The notes under the pieces are model-generated. The model had not been told where the DNA came from. It worked only from the letters and a program-made list of their open reading frames with translations, and ran no database searches. This document shows, in pieces, positions 41,268 to 50,012 of a DNA stretch of 63,966 nucleotides; within the stretch, counting starts at the first letter, position 1, and each line of letters opens with the position of its first letter. A program made the position numbers and the translations under genes. Origin of the DNA: an uncultured Prevotellaceae bacterium (GTDB lineage: Bacteria > Bacteroidota > Bacteroidia > Bacteroidales > Bacteroidaceae); the NCBI GenBank assembly GCA_947166345.1, contig CAMVDU010000010.1, positions 1 to 63,966 of the forward strand. The letters are read 5' to 3'.

Positions 41268-43220
41268 CTACACCAACGTCCCATACTCCGTACTATAGCG
41301 CATCATCTGGTGCGTATAGCTTTCAGAGTAATTGACCTGTATATCTATGATTTCACCGTTTCCATCGGTCACGGGCAACAGCCACGGATTAATGAAGCCT
41401 TTATAGGGAGCCAGATTAAGCGCCTTGTAGCGTGCCAAGACCTCAGCGTGGAGGTCGACATCAATCTTAACGGCATAGTCCTCAACCAAACGGCGTGCAG
41501 CCTCGTAGTCGCCTTCACTCTTGATGCGTTGAACCTCGGCCAATAGTTGGGCAATGAGCGAGCGCAACTCGTTGAAATCGCTGATTTCGAGCTGGTGGAT
41601 ACCGTTCTTGACCACAAACTTCATGCCTTTGGCATGTTCCAGACACCAGCGGGCGATGAGGGCACGGTTGCGCATGTGGGCTTCTTCTATCTGGTGACCA
41701 GGTTCTATGCGTACCAGTTGCGTCATCAAACCGTTGAGCATATAAGTGAAATACTGCGATTTGAACGCCTCTTTATTGGGCAAAAGCCCCAGTTCCACCA
41801 ATTTCTCGTCAGCAATATAATAGAGTCCGAAGAGGTCGGCACGTGCCTCCTCAATCGTGTTGCCATAAGCCTTCAGCGCGTCGGGATCGACACCAGGCAA
41901 CAGTTGTCCGCTACCGTGTCCCAAACACTCGTGCAGGTCGGTATGCAGATCGTCACAACGGTCGCCATATTTGGCGATGAGACCAAGCATTTCCTCGTCC
42001 TTGATAAAGGCCTCGCGAAAGCCACTACCATGAGAAGCCTTGCTATAAGCCTCGGTAATATTGCTGATGGTGATACTCTTAGAGCCATAGCGAGCACGAA
42101 TCCAGTCGGCATTGGGCAGGTTGATACCGATAGCTGTTGAGGGATACTCGTCACCACCCAGCATAGCCGCACAAATGACACGGGCAGAGACGCCCTTGAC
42201 CACAGGCTTCTTAAACCGCGAATCCACCGGCGAATGGTCCTCAAACCACTGGGCATTCTCGCTGATAGTCTGGGTGCGCTTGGTGGCCTCGTTGTCAACA
42301 TATTCCACCAGTCCTTCCCACGACCCTTTGAGGGCCAGCGGGTCGCCATAAACCTCGATGAAACCGTTGATAAAATCAACCTGACCATCCATGCATCTCA
42401 GCCATTCAATAGAATATTTATCAAAAACATGTAAATTTCCTGTTTGATAATAATTTATAAGTAGGCCGATAAAGTTTTTCTGTAAGTCATTTTCTGCCAC
42501 TTCTACAGCCTTCTCCAACCAATAGATGATGTGGCGAATTGTATTGGCATAGAGACCGTTAGACGACCATCGTTTTTCCTTTACTTCACCATTCTCTTTC
42601 ACCAAAGTGCTGTTGAGACCATAAGACGGTGGCTCGGGGTCGTTGGCATCCTTCATGGCAGCATAGAAAGCCTCGGCCTCCTGTTGGGTGACTCCTTGAT
42701 AGAAATTGCAAGCCGAAGTAGCCACCAAGTCTTCGCCATCGGCCTTGTTGACGCGTTTGGGAAGAACGTTGGAATCGAAGATAACGGGAAAGAGCTCGTC
42801 ACAGAGTTCATCAACGCTCTGTCCCTCTTTCAAGGGCAGTCGGCGCACATCCACACGGTGCAGGGCGTCACGAAGGAATGTCTCAGAAAAGGCGGGAAGG
42901 AACTTGTTGCAACCGTAGTGGTGATAAATGCCGTTGGAGAACCAGACACGTTTCAGATAGACCTCCAAAGCGCGGAAATCGTCGGTTTCATGGTCTATGG
43001 TCAAGTCCGTAAAAACAGCCTCCAGCATTTTGCGGATGCTGAGATTATATCGACCGAACTGGTCGAAAGTGATGTCACGTCCAAAGAGTGTGGCCTGTGA
43101 CAGGTAATAGACGAACAGTTTCTGTTGGAGCGTCAGGCTGTCGAACCCATTCAAGCGGTAACGAAGCATCTGAACGTCAGCAAACCGTTCGTCAGCATAG
43201 TGAAAGTCGGCTGGTTCCAT
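41268..43220 (-). CDS. Dipeptidyl peptidase III (M49 family)
   Basis: Zinc exopeptidase that removes dipeptides from the N-terminus of short peptides. The 650-residue product shows the M49 motif HECLGHGSGQ (HExxxH with two Glu/His ligands) near residue 430 and the second motif EEARADLFGLYY near residue 455, which gives the third ligand. The flanking text (LPNADWIRARYGSKSITISN; YFTYMLNGLMTQLVRIEPGH) agrees. No signal peptide is seen, so it is cytoplasmic, unlike some Bacteroides homologues that are exported. Its ATG directly follows the TAG of the AraC-type gene with no spacer, indicating translational coupling. Confidence 0.93.
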   Translation of the reverse strand: MEPADFHYADERFADVQMLRYRLNGFDSLTLQQKLFVYYLSQATLFGRDITFDQFGRYNLSIRKMLEAVFTDLTIDHETDDFRALEVYLKRVWFSNGIYHHYGCNKFLPAFSETFLRDALHRVDVRRLPLKEGQSVDELCDELFPVIFDSNVLPKRVNKADGEDLVATSACNFYQGVTQQEAEAFYAAMKDANDPEPPSYGLNSTLVKENGEVKEKRWSSNGLYANTIRHIIYWLEKAVEVAENDLQKNFIGLLINYYQTGNLHVFDKYSIEWLRCMDGQVDFINGFIEVYGDPLALKGSWEGLVEYVDNEATKRTQTISENAQWFEDHSPVDSRFKKPVVKGVSARVICAAMLGGDEYPSTAIGINLPNADWIRARYGSKSITISNITEAYSKASHGSGFREAFIKDEEMLGLIAKYGDRCDDLHTDLHECLGHGSGQLLPGVDPDALKAYGNTIEEARADLFGLYYIADEKLVELGLLPNKEAFKSQYFTYMLNGLMTQLVRIEPGHQIEEAHMRNRALIARWCLEHAKGMKFVVKNGIHQLEISDFNELRSLIAQLLAEVQRIKSEGDYEAARRLVEDYAVKIDVDLHAEVLARYKALNLAPYKGFINPWLLPVTDGNGEIIDIQVNYSESYTHQMMRYSTEYGTLV

Positions 43221-43667
43221 CTACTCTTCAGGCGTCTTTTTCTTGGCAGCCAGGTTCTTCATGCGCTCCATCTTGTACTCCTTGGGCGTCATGCCCTTAA
43301 TCTTGTAGAAGGCGGCATAGAACGACTGGCGGTTGGAGAAGCCAACCATGTCGCTCACCTCCTCTACACGGAGATCCTTGTAACGCTTGTCCACGAGGAT
43401 GGACATAGCCTCGTCGATACGATACTTGTTGATAAACGAGGCGTAGTTCATGTGGAACTTGACGTTGACGACGGCCGAGATGTACCTGGTATTAGTACCC
43501 AGGTCCTCAGCAAGACGCTTTGCAGAATAGTCTTTATCCAAATATTTCTTCTGGATAACGACCACTTCCAGGATTCTGTCTTTCAGTTGATCCATCAGAG
43601 CAGGACTCACCAAAGTACGATAAGTTGCCTCCTTCTCTTTCTTTTCTGTAATGTTGTACTTTGCCAT
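43221..43667 (-). CDS. Small AraC-type helix-turn-helix protein
   Basis: A 148-residue protein consisting of little more than an AraC/XylS DNA-binding domain. The first HTH is DYSAKRLAEDLGTNTRYISA, the second VEEVSDMVGFSNRQSFYAAF, ending with the family signature KIKGMTPKEYKMER. An N-terminal helix (ALMDQLKDRILEVVVIQKKY) stands in place of a sensor domain. Without a ligand domain it may respond through protein partners or act constitutively. An AAGGAG ribosome site lies upstream, and CAAAAATA at 43698-43705 (TATTTTTG on the minus strand) fits a -7 box. It is coupled to the DPP III gene. Confidence 0.88.
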   Translation of the reverse strand: MAKYNITEKKEKEATYRTLVSPALMDQLKDRILEVVVIQKKYLDKDYSAKRLAEDLGTNTRYISAVVNVKFHMNYASFINKYRIDEAMSILVDKRYKDLRVEEVSDMVGFSNRQSFYAAFYKIKGMTPKEYKMERMKNLAAKKKTPEE

Positions 43668-43790
43668 AGATTAATCGCTCCTTCGTAATATTTTGTGCAA
43701 AAATAAGAAAAATTTCCGAAATAAAACACATCTTTCTTGTTTTTTTTACAAAAAAAGTGCATTTTAGCTATCAAATTTCATATTTTTTTG

Positions 43791-43798
43791 TAATTTTG
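43791..43798 (+). promoter_or_regulatory. -7 promoter box of ftsE
   Basis: TAATTTTG fits TAnnTTTG, 26 nt before the ftsE ATG, in a very AT-rich divergent spacer shared with the AraC-type gene. The -33 box is unclear. Confidence 0.5.
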
Positions 43799-43824
43799 CA
43801 CCTTAAATATAGAGAATTAAGAAA

Positions 43825-44505
43825 ATGTTGATAAATTACAAGCAAGTCAATATTGAACAGACAGACGGCAAGACCGTGCTCACCGGTGTTGATTTCGAGG
43901 TGGACCGCGGCGAGTTTGTCTACATCATTGGTCGTGTGGGATCAGGTAAAAGTTCGTTGCTGAAGAGTCTGTATAACGAACTTGACATCTATGAAGCCGA
44001 GAAAGCCGAGGTGTTGGGTGTCGATCTGCTGACGCTAAAGCGCAAGCACGTGCCTGCCCTGCGCAAGCAGATGGGTATCGTCTTCCAGGACTTCCAGCTA
44101 TTATCCGACCGTAGTGTCTACAAGAACCTCCTTTTCGTGCTGAAGGCTACCGGTTGGAAGGACAAGCAAGAGATGGACGAGCGCATCAACGAGGTGCTGG
44201 AGGCTGTTGGTATGACCGACAAGGCCGAGAAGATGCCTCACGAGTTGTCGGGTGGCGAACAGCAACGCATCGCCATTGCACGCGCCATTCTGAACCGTCC
44301 GCAGCTGATTGTGGCCGACGAGCCCACGGGCAACCTTGACCCCGAGACTGCCAACGGCATCATCGAGTTGCTGCGCCAAATATCAGAGACGGGCACTGCC
44401 ATCATCATGTCAACCCACAACATGCCCCTACTCGACCGTTATCCGGGTCGTGTTTACCTGTGTGATGAAGACGCCATGCGCCTCGTTTTGCAAGATGACA
44501 AATAA
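43825..44505 (+). CDS. ftsE: Cell-division ABC ATPase FtsE
   Basis: ATP-binding subunit that, with FtsX, activates peptidoglycan hydrolases at the septum. The 226-residue product has Walker A IGRVGSGKSSLLKSLY, Q-loop GIVFQDFQLLSDRSV, ABC signature LSGGEQQRIAIARAIL, Walker B LIVADEPTGNLDPE and the switch His in IIMSTHNM. QLLSDRSVYKNLLFVL is typical for FtsE. The ftsX gene is not adjacent; the next gene is lysC, 20 nt on, so FtsX must be encoded elsewhere, or this is a related LolD-type ATPase. FtsE is favoured by the residues around the Q-loop. Confidence 0.85.
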   Translation: MLINYKQVNIEQTDGKTVLTGVDFEVDRGEFVYIIGRVGSGKSSLLKSLYNELDIYEAEKAEVLGVDLLTLKRKHVPALRKQMGIVFQDFQLLSDRSVYKNLLFVLKATGWKDKQEMDERINEVLEAVGMTDKAEKMPHELSGGEQQRIAIARAILNRPQLIVADEPTGNLDPETANGIIELLRQISETGTAIIMSTHNMPLLDRYPGRVYLCDEDAMRLVLQDDK

Positions 44506-44525
44506 CAAAAACAACATAAACAACT

Positions 44526-45842
44526 ATGAAAGTAATGAAATTCGGTGGCACCTCAGTAGGTACGCCACAACGCATGAAAGAAGTCACCGAGCTGGTGACA
44601 AAATCAGGTCAGCCCGTCTTTGTTGTTCTCTCGGCTATGTCGGGCACTACCAACTCGCTGGTCGAGATCTCTGACTATCTTTACAAGAAGAATCCCGATG
44701 GTGCCAACGAGGTGATCAACAAGCTGGAGGCCAAGTACAACCGCCATCTGCCAGAGTTGTTCTCTACCGACGAATACCGCGAGTTGACCCGTGAGTTCCT
44801 GCGCGATGAGTTCAACTACCTCCGCTCGTTCACCAAGGAGCTCTTTACCTCGTTCGAGGAGAAGAGCATCGTGGCACAGGGCGAGATGATGTCCACCAAC
44901 ATGGTGGTCAACTACATGAAGGAGCAGGGTATCAAGGCCGTGCTGCTGAACGCCCTCGATTTCATGCGTACCGACAAGAATGCTGAGCCCGACCCCGTCT
45001 ATATCAAGGAGAAGCTCTCTGCCATCATGCAGGAAAACGAAGGTGCCCAGGTCTATATCACCCAGGGCTTTATCTGTCGTAATGCCTATGGCGAGGTGGA
45101 TAACCTGCAACGTGGCGGTAGCGACTACACCGCATCACTCGTGGGTGCTGCATTAGGTGCCGAGGAAATTCAGATCTGGACCGACATCGACGGCATGCAC
45201 AACAACGACCCGCGTGTGGTGGAGAAGACCGAACCCGTTCACCAGTTGCATTTTGAGGAGGCTGCCGAGCTGGCCTATTTCGGAGCCAAGATCCTGCACC
45301 CCACCTGCGTTCAGCCAGCTAAGTATGCTGGCATTCCCGTGCGCCTGCTCAACACGATGGACCCCGATGCCGAGGGCACTACCATCAGCAACGCTACTGA
45401 GTATGGCAAGATTAAGGCCGTCGCAGCCAAAGACAATATCATCGCCATCAAGATCAAATCGTCGCGCATGCTCCTGGCAACAGGTTTCCTGCGCAAGGTC
45501 TTCGAGATCTTCGAGAGCTATCAGACACCTATCGACATGGTGTGTACCTCAGAGGTGGGCGTGTCGATGTCTATTGACAACTCAGCGCATCTGGGCGAGA
45601 TTGTCGACGAACTGAAGAAATACGGTACTGTGACCGTCGATACCGGTATGTGCGTCATTTGCGTCGTCGGCGACCTTGACTGGTCAAACATTGGTTTCGA
45701 GACCCGTGTGCTCGATGCCATGAAGGACATCCCCGTTCGCATGATCAGCTATGGAGGTAGCAACTACAATATCTCGTTTCTGATCCGTGAAGAAGACAAG
45801 AAACGTGCACTTCAGAGTCTGAGCGACAACCTGTTTGCATAG
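44526..45842 (+). CDS. lysC: Aspartate kinase
   Basis: Phosphorylates L-aspartate, the first step toward lysine, threonine, methionine and diaminopimelate. The 438-residue product is a monofunctional enzyme: N-terminal VMKFGGTSVGTPQRMKEV, VVLSAMSGTTNSLV, TQGFICRNAYGEVDNLQRGG and SDYTASLVGAALGAEEIQIW with TDIDGMHNNDPRVV form the kinase domain. Two ACT domains follow (about residues 300-438; IIAIKIKSSRMLLATGFLRK and MCVICVVGDLDWSN), the sites for end-product inhibition. It lies 26 nt before lysA, consistent with a lysine-pathway operon. Confidence 0.95.
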   Translation: MKVMKFGGTSVGTPQRMKEVTELVTKSGQPVFVVLSAMSGTTNSLVEISDYLYKKNPDGANEVINKLEAKYNRHLPELFSTDEYRELTREFLRDEFNYLRSFTKELFTSFEEKSIVAQGEMMSTNMVVNYMKEQGIKAVLLNALDFMRTDKNAEPDPVYIKEKLSAIMQENEGAQVYITQGFICRNAYGEVDNLQRGGSDYTASLVGAALGAEEIQIWTDIDGMHNNDPRVVEKTEPVHQLHFEEAAELAYFGAKILHPTCVQPAKYAGIPVRLLNTMDPDAEGTTISNATEYGKIKAVAAKDNIIAIKIKSSRMLLATGFLRKVFEIFESYQTPIDMVCTSEVGVSMSIDNSAHLGEIVDELKKYGTVTVDTGMCVICVVGDLDWSNIGFETRVLDAMKDIPVRMISYGGSNYNISFLIREEDKKRALQSLSDNLFA

Positions 45843-45868
45843 ATTAACAGCTACCGCACTAGAACTAG

Positions 45869-47032
45869 ATGAGTAAAGGATCTTTCCCTATAAAGGAGTT
45901 TGAAGGGCAGAGAACGCCTTTCTACTACTACGACTTGGACTTGTTGCGCGAGACGCTCGACACCATCAATCGTGAGGCAGGCAAGCACGAGGGCTTCCAT
46001 GTGCACTATGCCATCAAAGCCAATGCCAACCCCAAGGTGCTGCGCGTTATCCGCAAAGCTGGTCTGGGTGCCGACTGTGTCAGCGGCGGCGAGATAGAAG
46101 CGTGCGTGAAGGCAGGTTTTCCCAGTTCCAAGATTGTTTATGCCGGCGTGGGCAAATGCGATTGGGAGATTAACCTGGGTCTTGACAACGACATCTTCTG
46201 CTTCAACGTAGAAAGCATCCCCGAACTGGAAGTTATCAACGAATTGGCGGCTGCCAAGGGTAAGGTGGCGCGGGTAGCGTTTCGACTGAACCCCAATGTG
46301 GGTGCTCACACCCATGCCAATATCACTACGGGACTGGCTGAGAACAAATTCGGCATCGCCATGCGCGACATGCTGAAGGTTATCGAAGAGGCATCCCACA
46401 TGGCTAACATCAAAGTGGTGGGACTGCACTTCCACATTGGCTCGCAGATACTCGACATGGGCGATTTCCATGCCTTGTGTAACCGAGTAAACGAACTGCA
46501 GGACGAACTGGAGCGCCATCGCATCCAACTGGAGCACATCAACGTGGGCGGCGGACTGGGCATCGACTACCAGCATCCCAACCGCGTGCCGATGGCCGAC
46601 TTCAAGGCCTACTTCGACACCTATGCCAGTCGACTGAAACTGCGTCCTGGACAAACACTTCACTTCGAACTGGGTCGTGCCGTCGTAGCACCAATGGGTT
46701 CGCTCATCACTCGCACCTTATATATTAAGGAGGGATCTACAAAGAAGTTCTGTATTGTCGATGCCGGCTTCACCGACCTCATTCGTCCTGCCCTCTATCA
46801 GGCCTACCACAAGATAGAGAACATCTCCAGCGATGAGCCCATGGAGGCTTACGATGTGGTTGGTCCCATCTGCGAATCAACCGATGTTTTTGCCAAACAG
46901 ATTGACCTGAACCATGCCCATCGCGGCGACCTGCTGGCCATCCGTTCAGCAGGAGCCTACGGCGAGATCATGGCAAGCGGCTACAACTGCCGACAACTGC
47001 CACAAGGTATTACGAGCGACGAACTGACATGA
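45869..47032 (+). CDS. lysA: Diaminopimelate decarboxylase
   Basis: PLP enzyme making lysine from meso-diaminopimelate. The 387-residue product shows the PLP lysine in VHYAIKANANPKVLRVI, GADCVSGGEIEACVKAGF, KFGIAMRDM, the HFHIGSQI motif, NVGGGLGIDYQ (phosphate loop) and the active-site C-E-S-T-D near the C-terminus (VGPICESTDVFAKQI) followed by GDLLAIRSAGAYGEIMASGY. Slightly shorter than the usual 400-420. The stop overlaps the next ATG (ATGA), so the glycosyltransferase-like gene is coupled to it. Confidence 0.95.
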   Translation: MSKGSFPIKEFEGQRTPFYYYDLDLLRETLDTINREAGKHEGFHVHYAIKANANPKVLRVIRKAGLGADCVSGGEIEACVKAGFPSSKIVYAGVGKCDWEINLGLDNDIFCFNVESIPELEVINELAAAKGKVARVAFRLNPNVGAHTHANITTGLAENKFGIAMRDMLKVIEEASHMANIKVVGLHFHIGSQILDMGDFHALCNRVNELQDELERHRIQLEHINVGGGLGIDYQHPNRVPMADFKAYFDTYASRLKLRPGQTLHFELGRAVVAPMGSLITRTLYIKEGSTKKFCIVDAGFTDLIRPALYQAYHKIENISSDEPMEAYDVVGPICESTDVFAKQIDLNHAHRGDLLAIRSAGAYGEIMASGYNCRQLPQGITSDELT

Positions 47033-47985
47033 TCAAGGTCATTCACATCTGCCACAGTAACGACAGCTTTGCTGCCAACTACGCCAATAGACTATGCAAA
47101 TCTTTTGGCGAGCGTGTCCACACGCGCATCACAGACAGCCCTGTCGAACTGAAGGAGATGTGTAAGACCCTCATGCCCGACATCATTCACCAGCACGGGC
47201 ATGTAGATTACGAACTACCCAAAGGCTGTCATGCACGCAAAGTGCTCACGCCTCATGGTGCCACCTTCTCGTCGTACAACGGCTTCTACGCAATCCTGGC
47301 ACGCAGTAAGATGGAGGCAAGAGCCATTGACAGTCCCCGTACTGAGATTATCCGCAACCCCATCATCACCAAGACTGTTGACTTCGATGAGATTGCTGAA
47401 TTCATACTAAGAATATACCAGCGGGTGATGGACACCAACGTCCTCGAACTGATGAGCGACGACACCCAGCAAGCCCTACGCCTGTTGCTGAAAGCTGGTA
47501 CGACTGGGGACCGACGTTGGCTGGGAGATATGCAGATGCCGTCATCCCCCGACTTTCGACAGTTGGCCATCTATGCCTATTATGAGAACGTTGAGGAAGA
47601 ATTACAACGTGGAGCGGAGATCATGGACATCGAGTTGCCCACAATGTATGTGGACATGAAGACTTCCTATCTGCCACACGACTACCACCGTCCCGACAAA
47701 ATGGATGAGCCGTTGGTACCGACCATCCTCGAGAGTGTTGCCGACAACAACATGAACCTGCGACTGCTGGTCGATCTGGATAGAGCATTACGCGATGACA
47801 ACCTCGACGAAGAGGAACTCATGAAGAAAATGGCAGAACAACAACGTGCCGGACTGTTGCTGAGTCTCCTACAAGTACTGAAAGAACAACTGCTGACGGA
47901 AGAAGGCTTCCTGCCAGGCACGCCAATAGATAACCGTGAGACACAACGATTAAGAAACCTTTTATCAAGTCACCTAAAAGTATGA
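47029..47985 (+). CDS. Glycosyltransferase-4-like protein of unknown function
   Basis: A 318-residue protein not assigned to a named family. The first 125 residues resemble the N-terminal Rossmann half of GT4 transferases (IKVIHICHSNDSFAANYANR, MPDIIHQHGHVDYELPKGCH, KVLTPHGATFSSYNG, TEIIRNPIITKTVD). The donor-sugar half with the E-x7-E motif is missing. The rest is helical and acidic, with MSDDTQQALRLLLKAGTTGD, YENVEEELQRGAEIMDIELP and a Leu-rich C-terminus. No signal peptide. It is coupled at both ends by ATGA overlaps to lysA and fbp. It may be a non-catalytic binding protein; function is unknown. Confidence 0.6.
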   Translation: MIKVIHICHSNDSFAANYANRLCKSFGERVHTRITDSPVELKEMCKTLMPDIIHQHGHVDYELPKGCHARKVLTPHGATFSSYNGFYAILARSKMEARAIDSPRTEIIRNPIITKTVDFDEIAEFILRIYQRVMDTNVLELMSDDTQQALRLLLKAGTTGDRRWLGDMQMPSSPDFRQLAIYAYYENVEEELQRGAEIMDIELPTMYVDMKTSYLPHDYHRPDKMDEPLVPTILESVADNNMNLRLLVDLDRALRDDNLDEEELMKKMAEQQRAGLLLSLLQVLKEQLLTEEGFLPGTPIDNRETQRLRNLLSSHLKV

Positions 47986-49991
47986 ATACAACTGAAGAAC
48001 GCTACCTGAGCCTGCTATCGCATACCTACCCGACAGTAGCCGATGCTGCTGCCGAGATTATCAACCTTGAGGCTATCCTGCATCTGCCAAAAGGTACCGA
48101 GCACTTTCTGGCCGACCTGCATGGTGAGCATCAGGCCTTTATCCATATCCTGAAGAATGCTTCCGGAAACATCAAACGCAAGGTGTCGGAGATCTTCGGC
48201 AATACGATTCGTGAGTCCGAGAAGAAAGAGCTGTGCACGCTCATCTATTATCCTGAAGAGAAACTGGAGCTCATCAAGGCACAGAGAATGCGTGTAGGAG
48301 AAGAAAACACGGATACAGAAGAGCTTGACGAGTGGTATCGCGTCACCATCAACCAGCTGGTTCGCGTTTGTCGTGATGTGTCAAGCAAATACACGCGCAG
48401 CAAGGTGCGCAAGTCTTTGCCTGAAGAGTTCTCGTACATCATCGAGGAACTGTTGCACGAACGGAGTGAAGACCAGAACAAGGCTGCCTATGTCGCCGTC
48501 ATCGTAGATACCATCATCTCAACAGGACGTGCCGACGATTTCATTACCGCCATTTGTAATGTCATACACCGTCTGGCTATCGACCAGCTTCATATTCTCG
48601 GTGATATCTTTGACCGAGGTCCCGGAGCCCACATCATCCTCGACACGTTGAGGCAATACCACTCATGGGATATCCAGTGGGGCAACCACGATATCTTGTG
48701 GATGGGTGCAGCCGCTGGCAATGATGCCTGTATCTGTAATGTTTTGCGACTGAGTCTGCGCTACGCCAATCTTCCCACATTGGAAGAGGGTTATGGTATC
48801 AACCTGGTGCCCCTTGCCACCTTCGCTCTCGAAGTGTATGGTGATGACCCTTGCGAGGAGTTCATGCCTATTATCTTGAAAGGTGATGACAACCTCGACG
48901 AAAAGACCCGTCAGCTGATGGCAAAGATGCACAAGGCCATCAGCGTCATTCAGTTCAAGACCGAGGCTGCTATCTTCCACCGTCGTCCCGAATGGCAGAT
49001 GGAAGACCGCTGTCTGCTGGAAAATATCGATTTCAATGACCAGACTTGTACCATTGGGGGCGTGAAGTATCAGATGAAATCATGCTCGTTCCCCACGATT
49101 ATGGTTGAAGGTAGTGACAAGCCCCAGTACGATCTAACCGCAGAAGAAAAGGACTTGATGCAAAAACTGCATCACTCGTTCCGCGTTAGCGAAAAGCTAC
49201 GCAAGCATATCCGCACCATCCTCAGTCACGGTTGCATGTACAAGGTTTGCAATCAGAATCTACTATTCCACGCCTCTGTTCCTCTGAACGACGATGGCAC
49301 TTTGAAAAAGGTCACTATTCTCGGACAGGAATATGCTGGATTGGACCTGATGAAATACATCGGCCAACTCATTCGCTCTGCCTTCCAGAATGATACTCCC
49401 ACCGATCTGAAGACTTTTGCCAAAGACTATTTCCTGTACCTTTGGTGTGGCAAGGACTCCCCGCTCTTCGACAAGTCGAAAATGGCAACGTTCGAACGCT
49501 ACTTCCTGACTGACAAGGAGACATTCCATGAAGAGAAAGGCAACTATTTCAAGTTGCGCGACTCTCAGGAGGTCTGCGACCGCATCCTCGATGCTTTCAA
49601 GGTAAAAGGAAAGACACGCCACATCATCAATGGTCATGTGCCGGTACATGCTGGTGCTGGTGAGAACCCCATCAAGGCGGGCGGTCGTCTGATGGTCATT
49701 GATGGTGGTTTCTCGGAGGCCTACCATAAGGAAACTGGTATAGCCGGTTATACGCTCGTCTATCACAGTCGTGGTTTCCAGCTGGTTCAACATGAGCCGT
49801 TCACCTCGGCGCGAGACGCCATCCTTCGTGGTACCGATATTAAATCGACCACACAGATTGTCGAGATGTCAGCCCACCGCATGCTGGTTGCCGACACAGA
49901 TAAGGGTGAAGAGTTGCGGGCACAGATCAAAGAACTGAAAGACCTGCTCTGGGCCTATCGTCATGGCATCATCACGGAAAAACAGAAATAA
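47982..49991 (+). CDS. fbp: Class III fructose-1,6-bisphosphatase
   Basis: Gluconeogenic phosphatase of the Firmicutes/Bacteroidetes type, unrelated to E. coli Fbp. The 669-residue length is standard. Metallophosphoesterase residues are visible: FLADLHGEHQAFIHIL near the N-terminus, HILGDIFDRGPGAHIILDTL and WDIQWGNHDILWMGAAAGN (about residues 205-245), and the C-terminal HIINGHVPVHAGAGENPIKA plus RLMVIDGGFSEAYHK. The start overlaps the stop of the glycosyltransferase-like gene by 4 nt. No ligand-responsive leader is apparent. Confidence 0.96.
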   Translation: MNTTEERYLSLLSHTYPTVADAAAEIINLEAILHLPKGTEHFLADLHGEHQAFIHILKNASGNIKRKVSEIFGNTIRESEKKELCTLIYYPEEKLELIKAQRMRVGEENTDTEELDEWYRVTINQLVRVCRDVSSKYTRSKVRKSLPEEFSYIIEELLHERSEDQNKAAYVAVIVDTIISTGRADDFITAICNVIHRLAIDQLHILGDIFDRGPGAHIILDTLRQYHSWDIQWGNHDILWMGAAAGNDACICNVLRLSLRYANLPTLEEGYGINLVPLATFALEVYGDDPCEEFMPIILKGDDNLDEKTRQLMAKMHKAISVIQFKTEAAIFHRRPEWQMEDRCLLENIDFNDQTCTIGGVKYQMKSCSFPTIMVEGSDKPQYDLTAEEKDLMQKLHHSFRVSEKLRKHIRTILSHGCMYKVCNQNLLFHASVPLNDDGTLKKVTILGQEYAGLDLMKYIGQLIRSAFQNDTPTDLKTFAKDYFLYLWCGKDSPLFDKSKMATFERYFLTDKETFHEEKGNYFKLRDSQEVCDRILDAFKVKGKTRHIINGHVPVHAGAGENPIKAGGRLMVIDGGFSEAYHKETGIAGYTLVYHSRGFQLVQHEPFTSARDAILRGTDIKSTTQIVEMSAHRMLVADTDKGEELRAQIKELKDLLWAYRHGIITEKQK

Positions 49992-50012
49992 AACAATCTT
50001 ATTATCATAACA

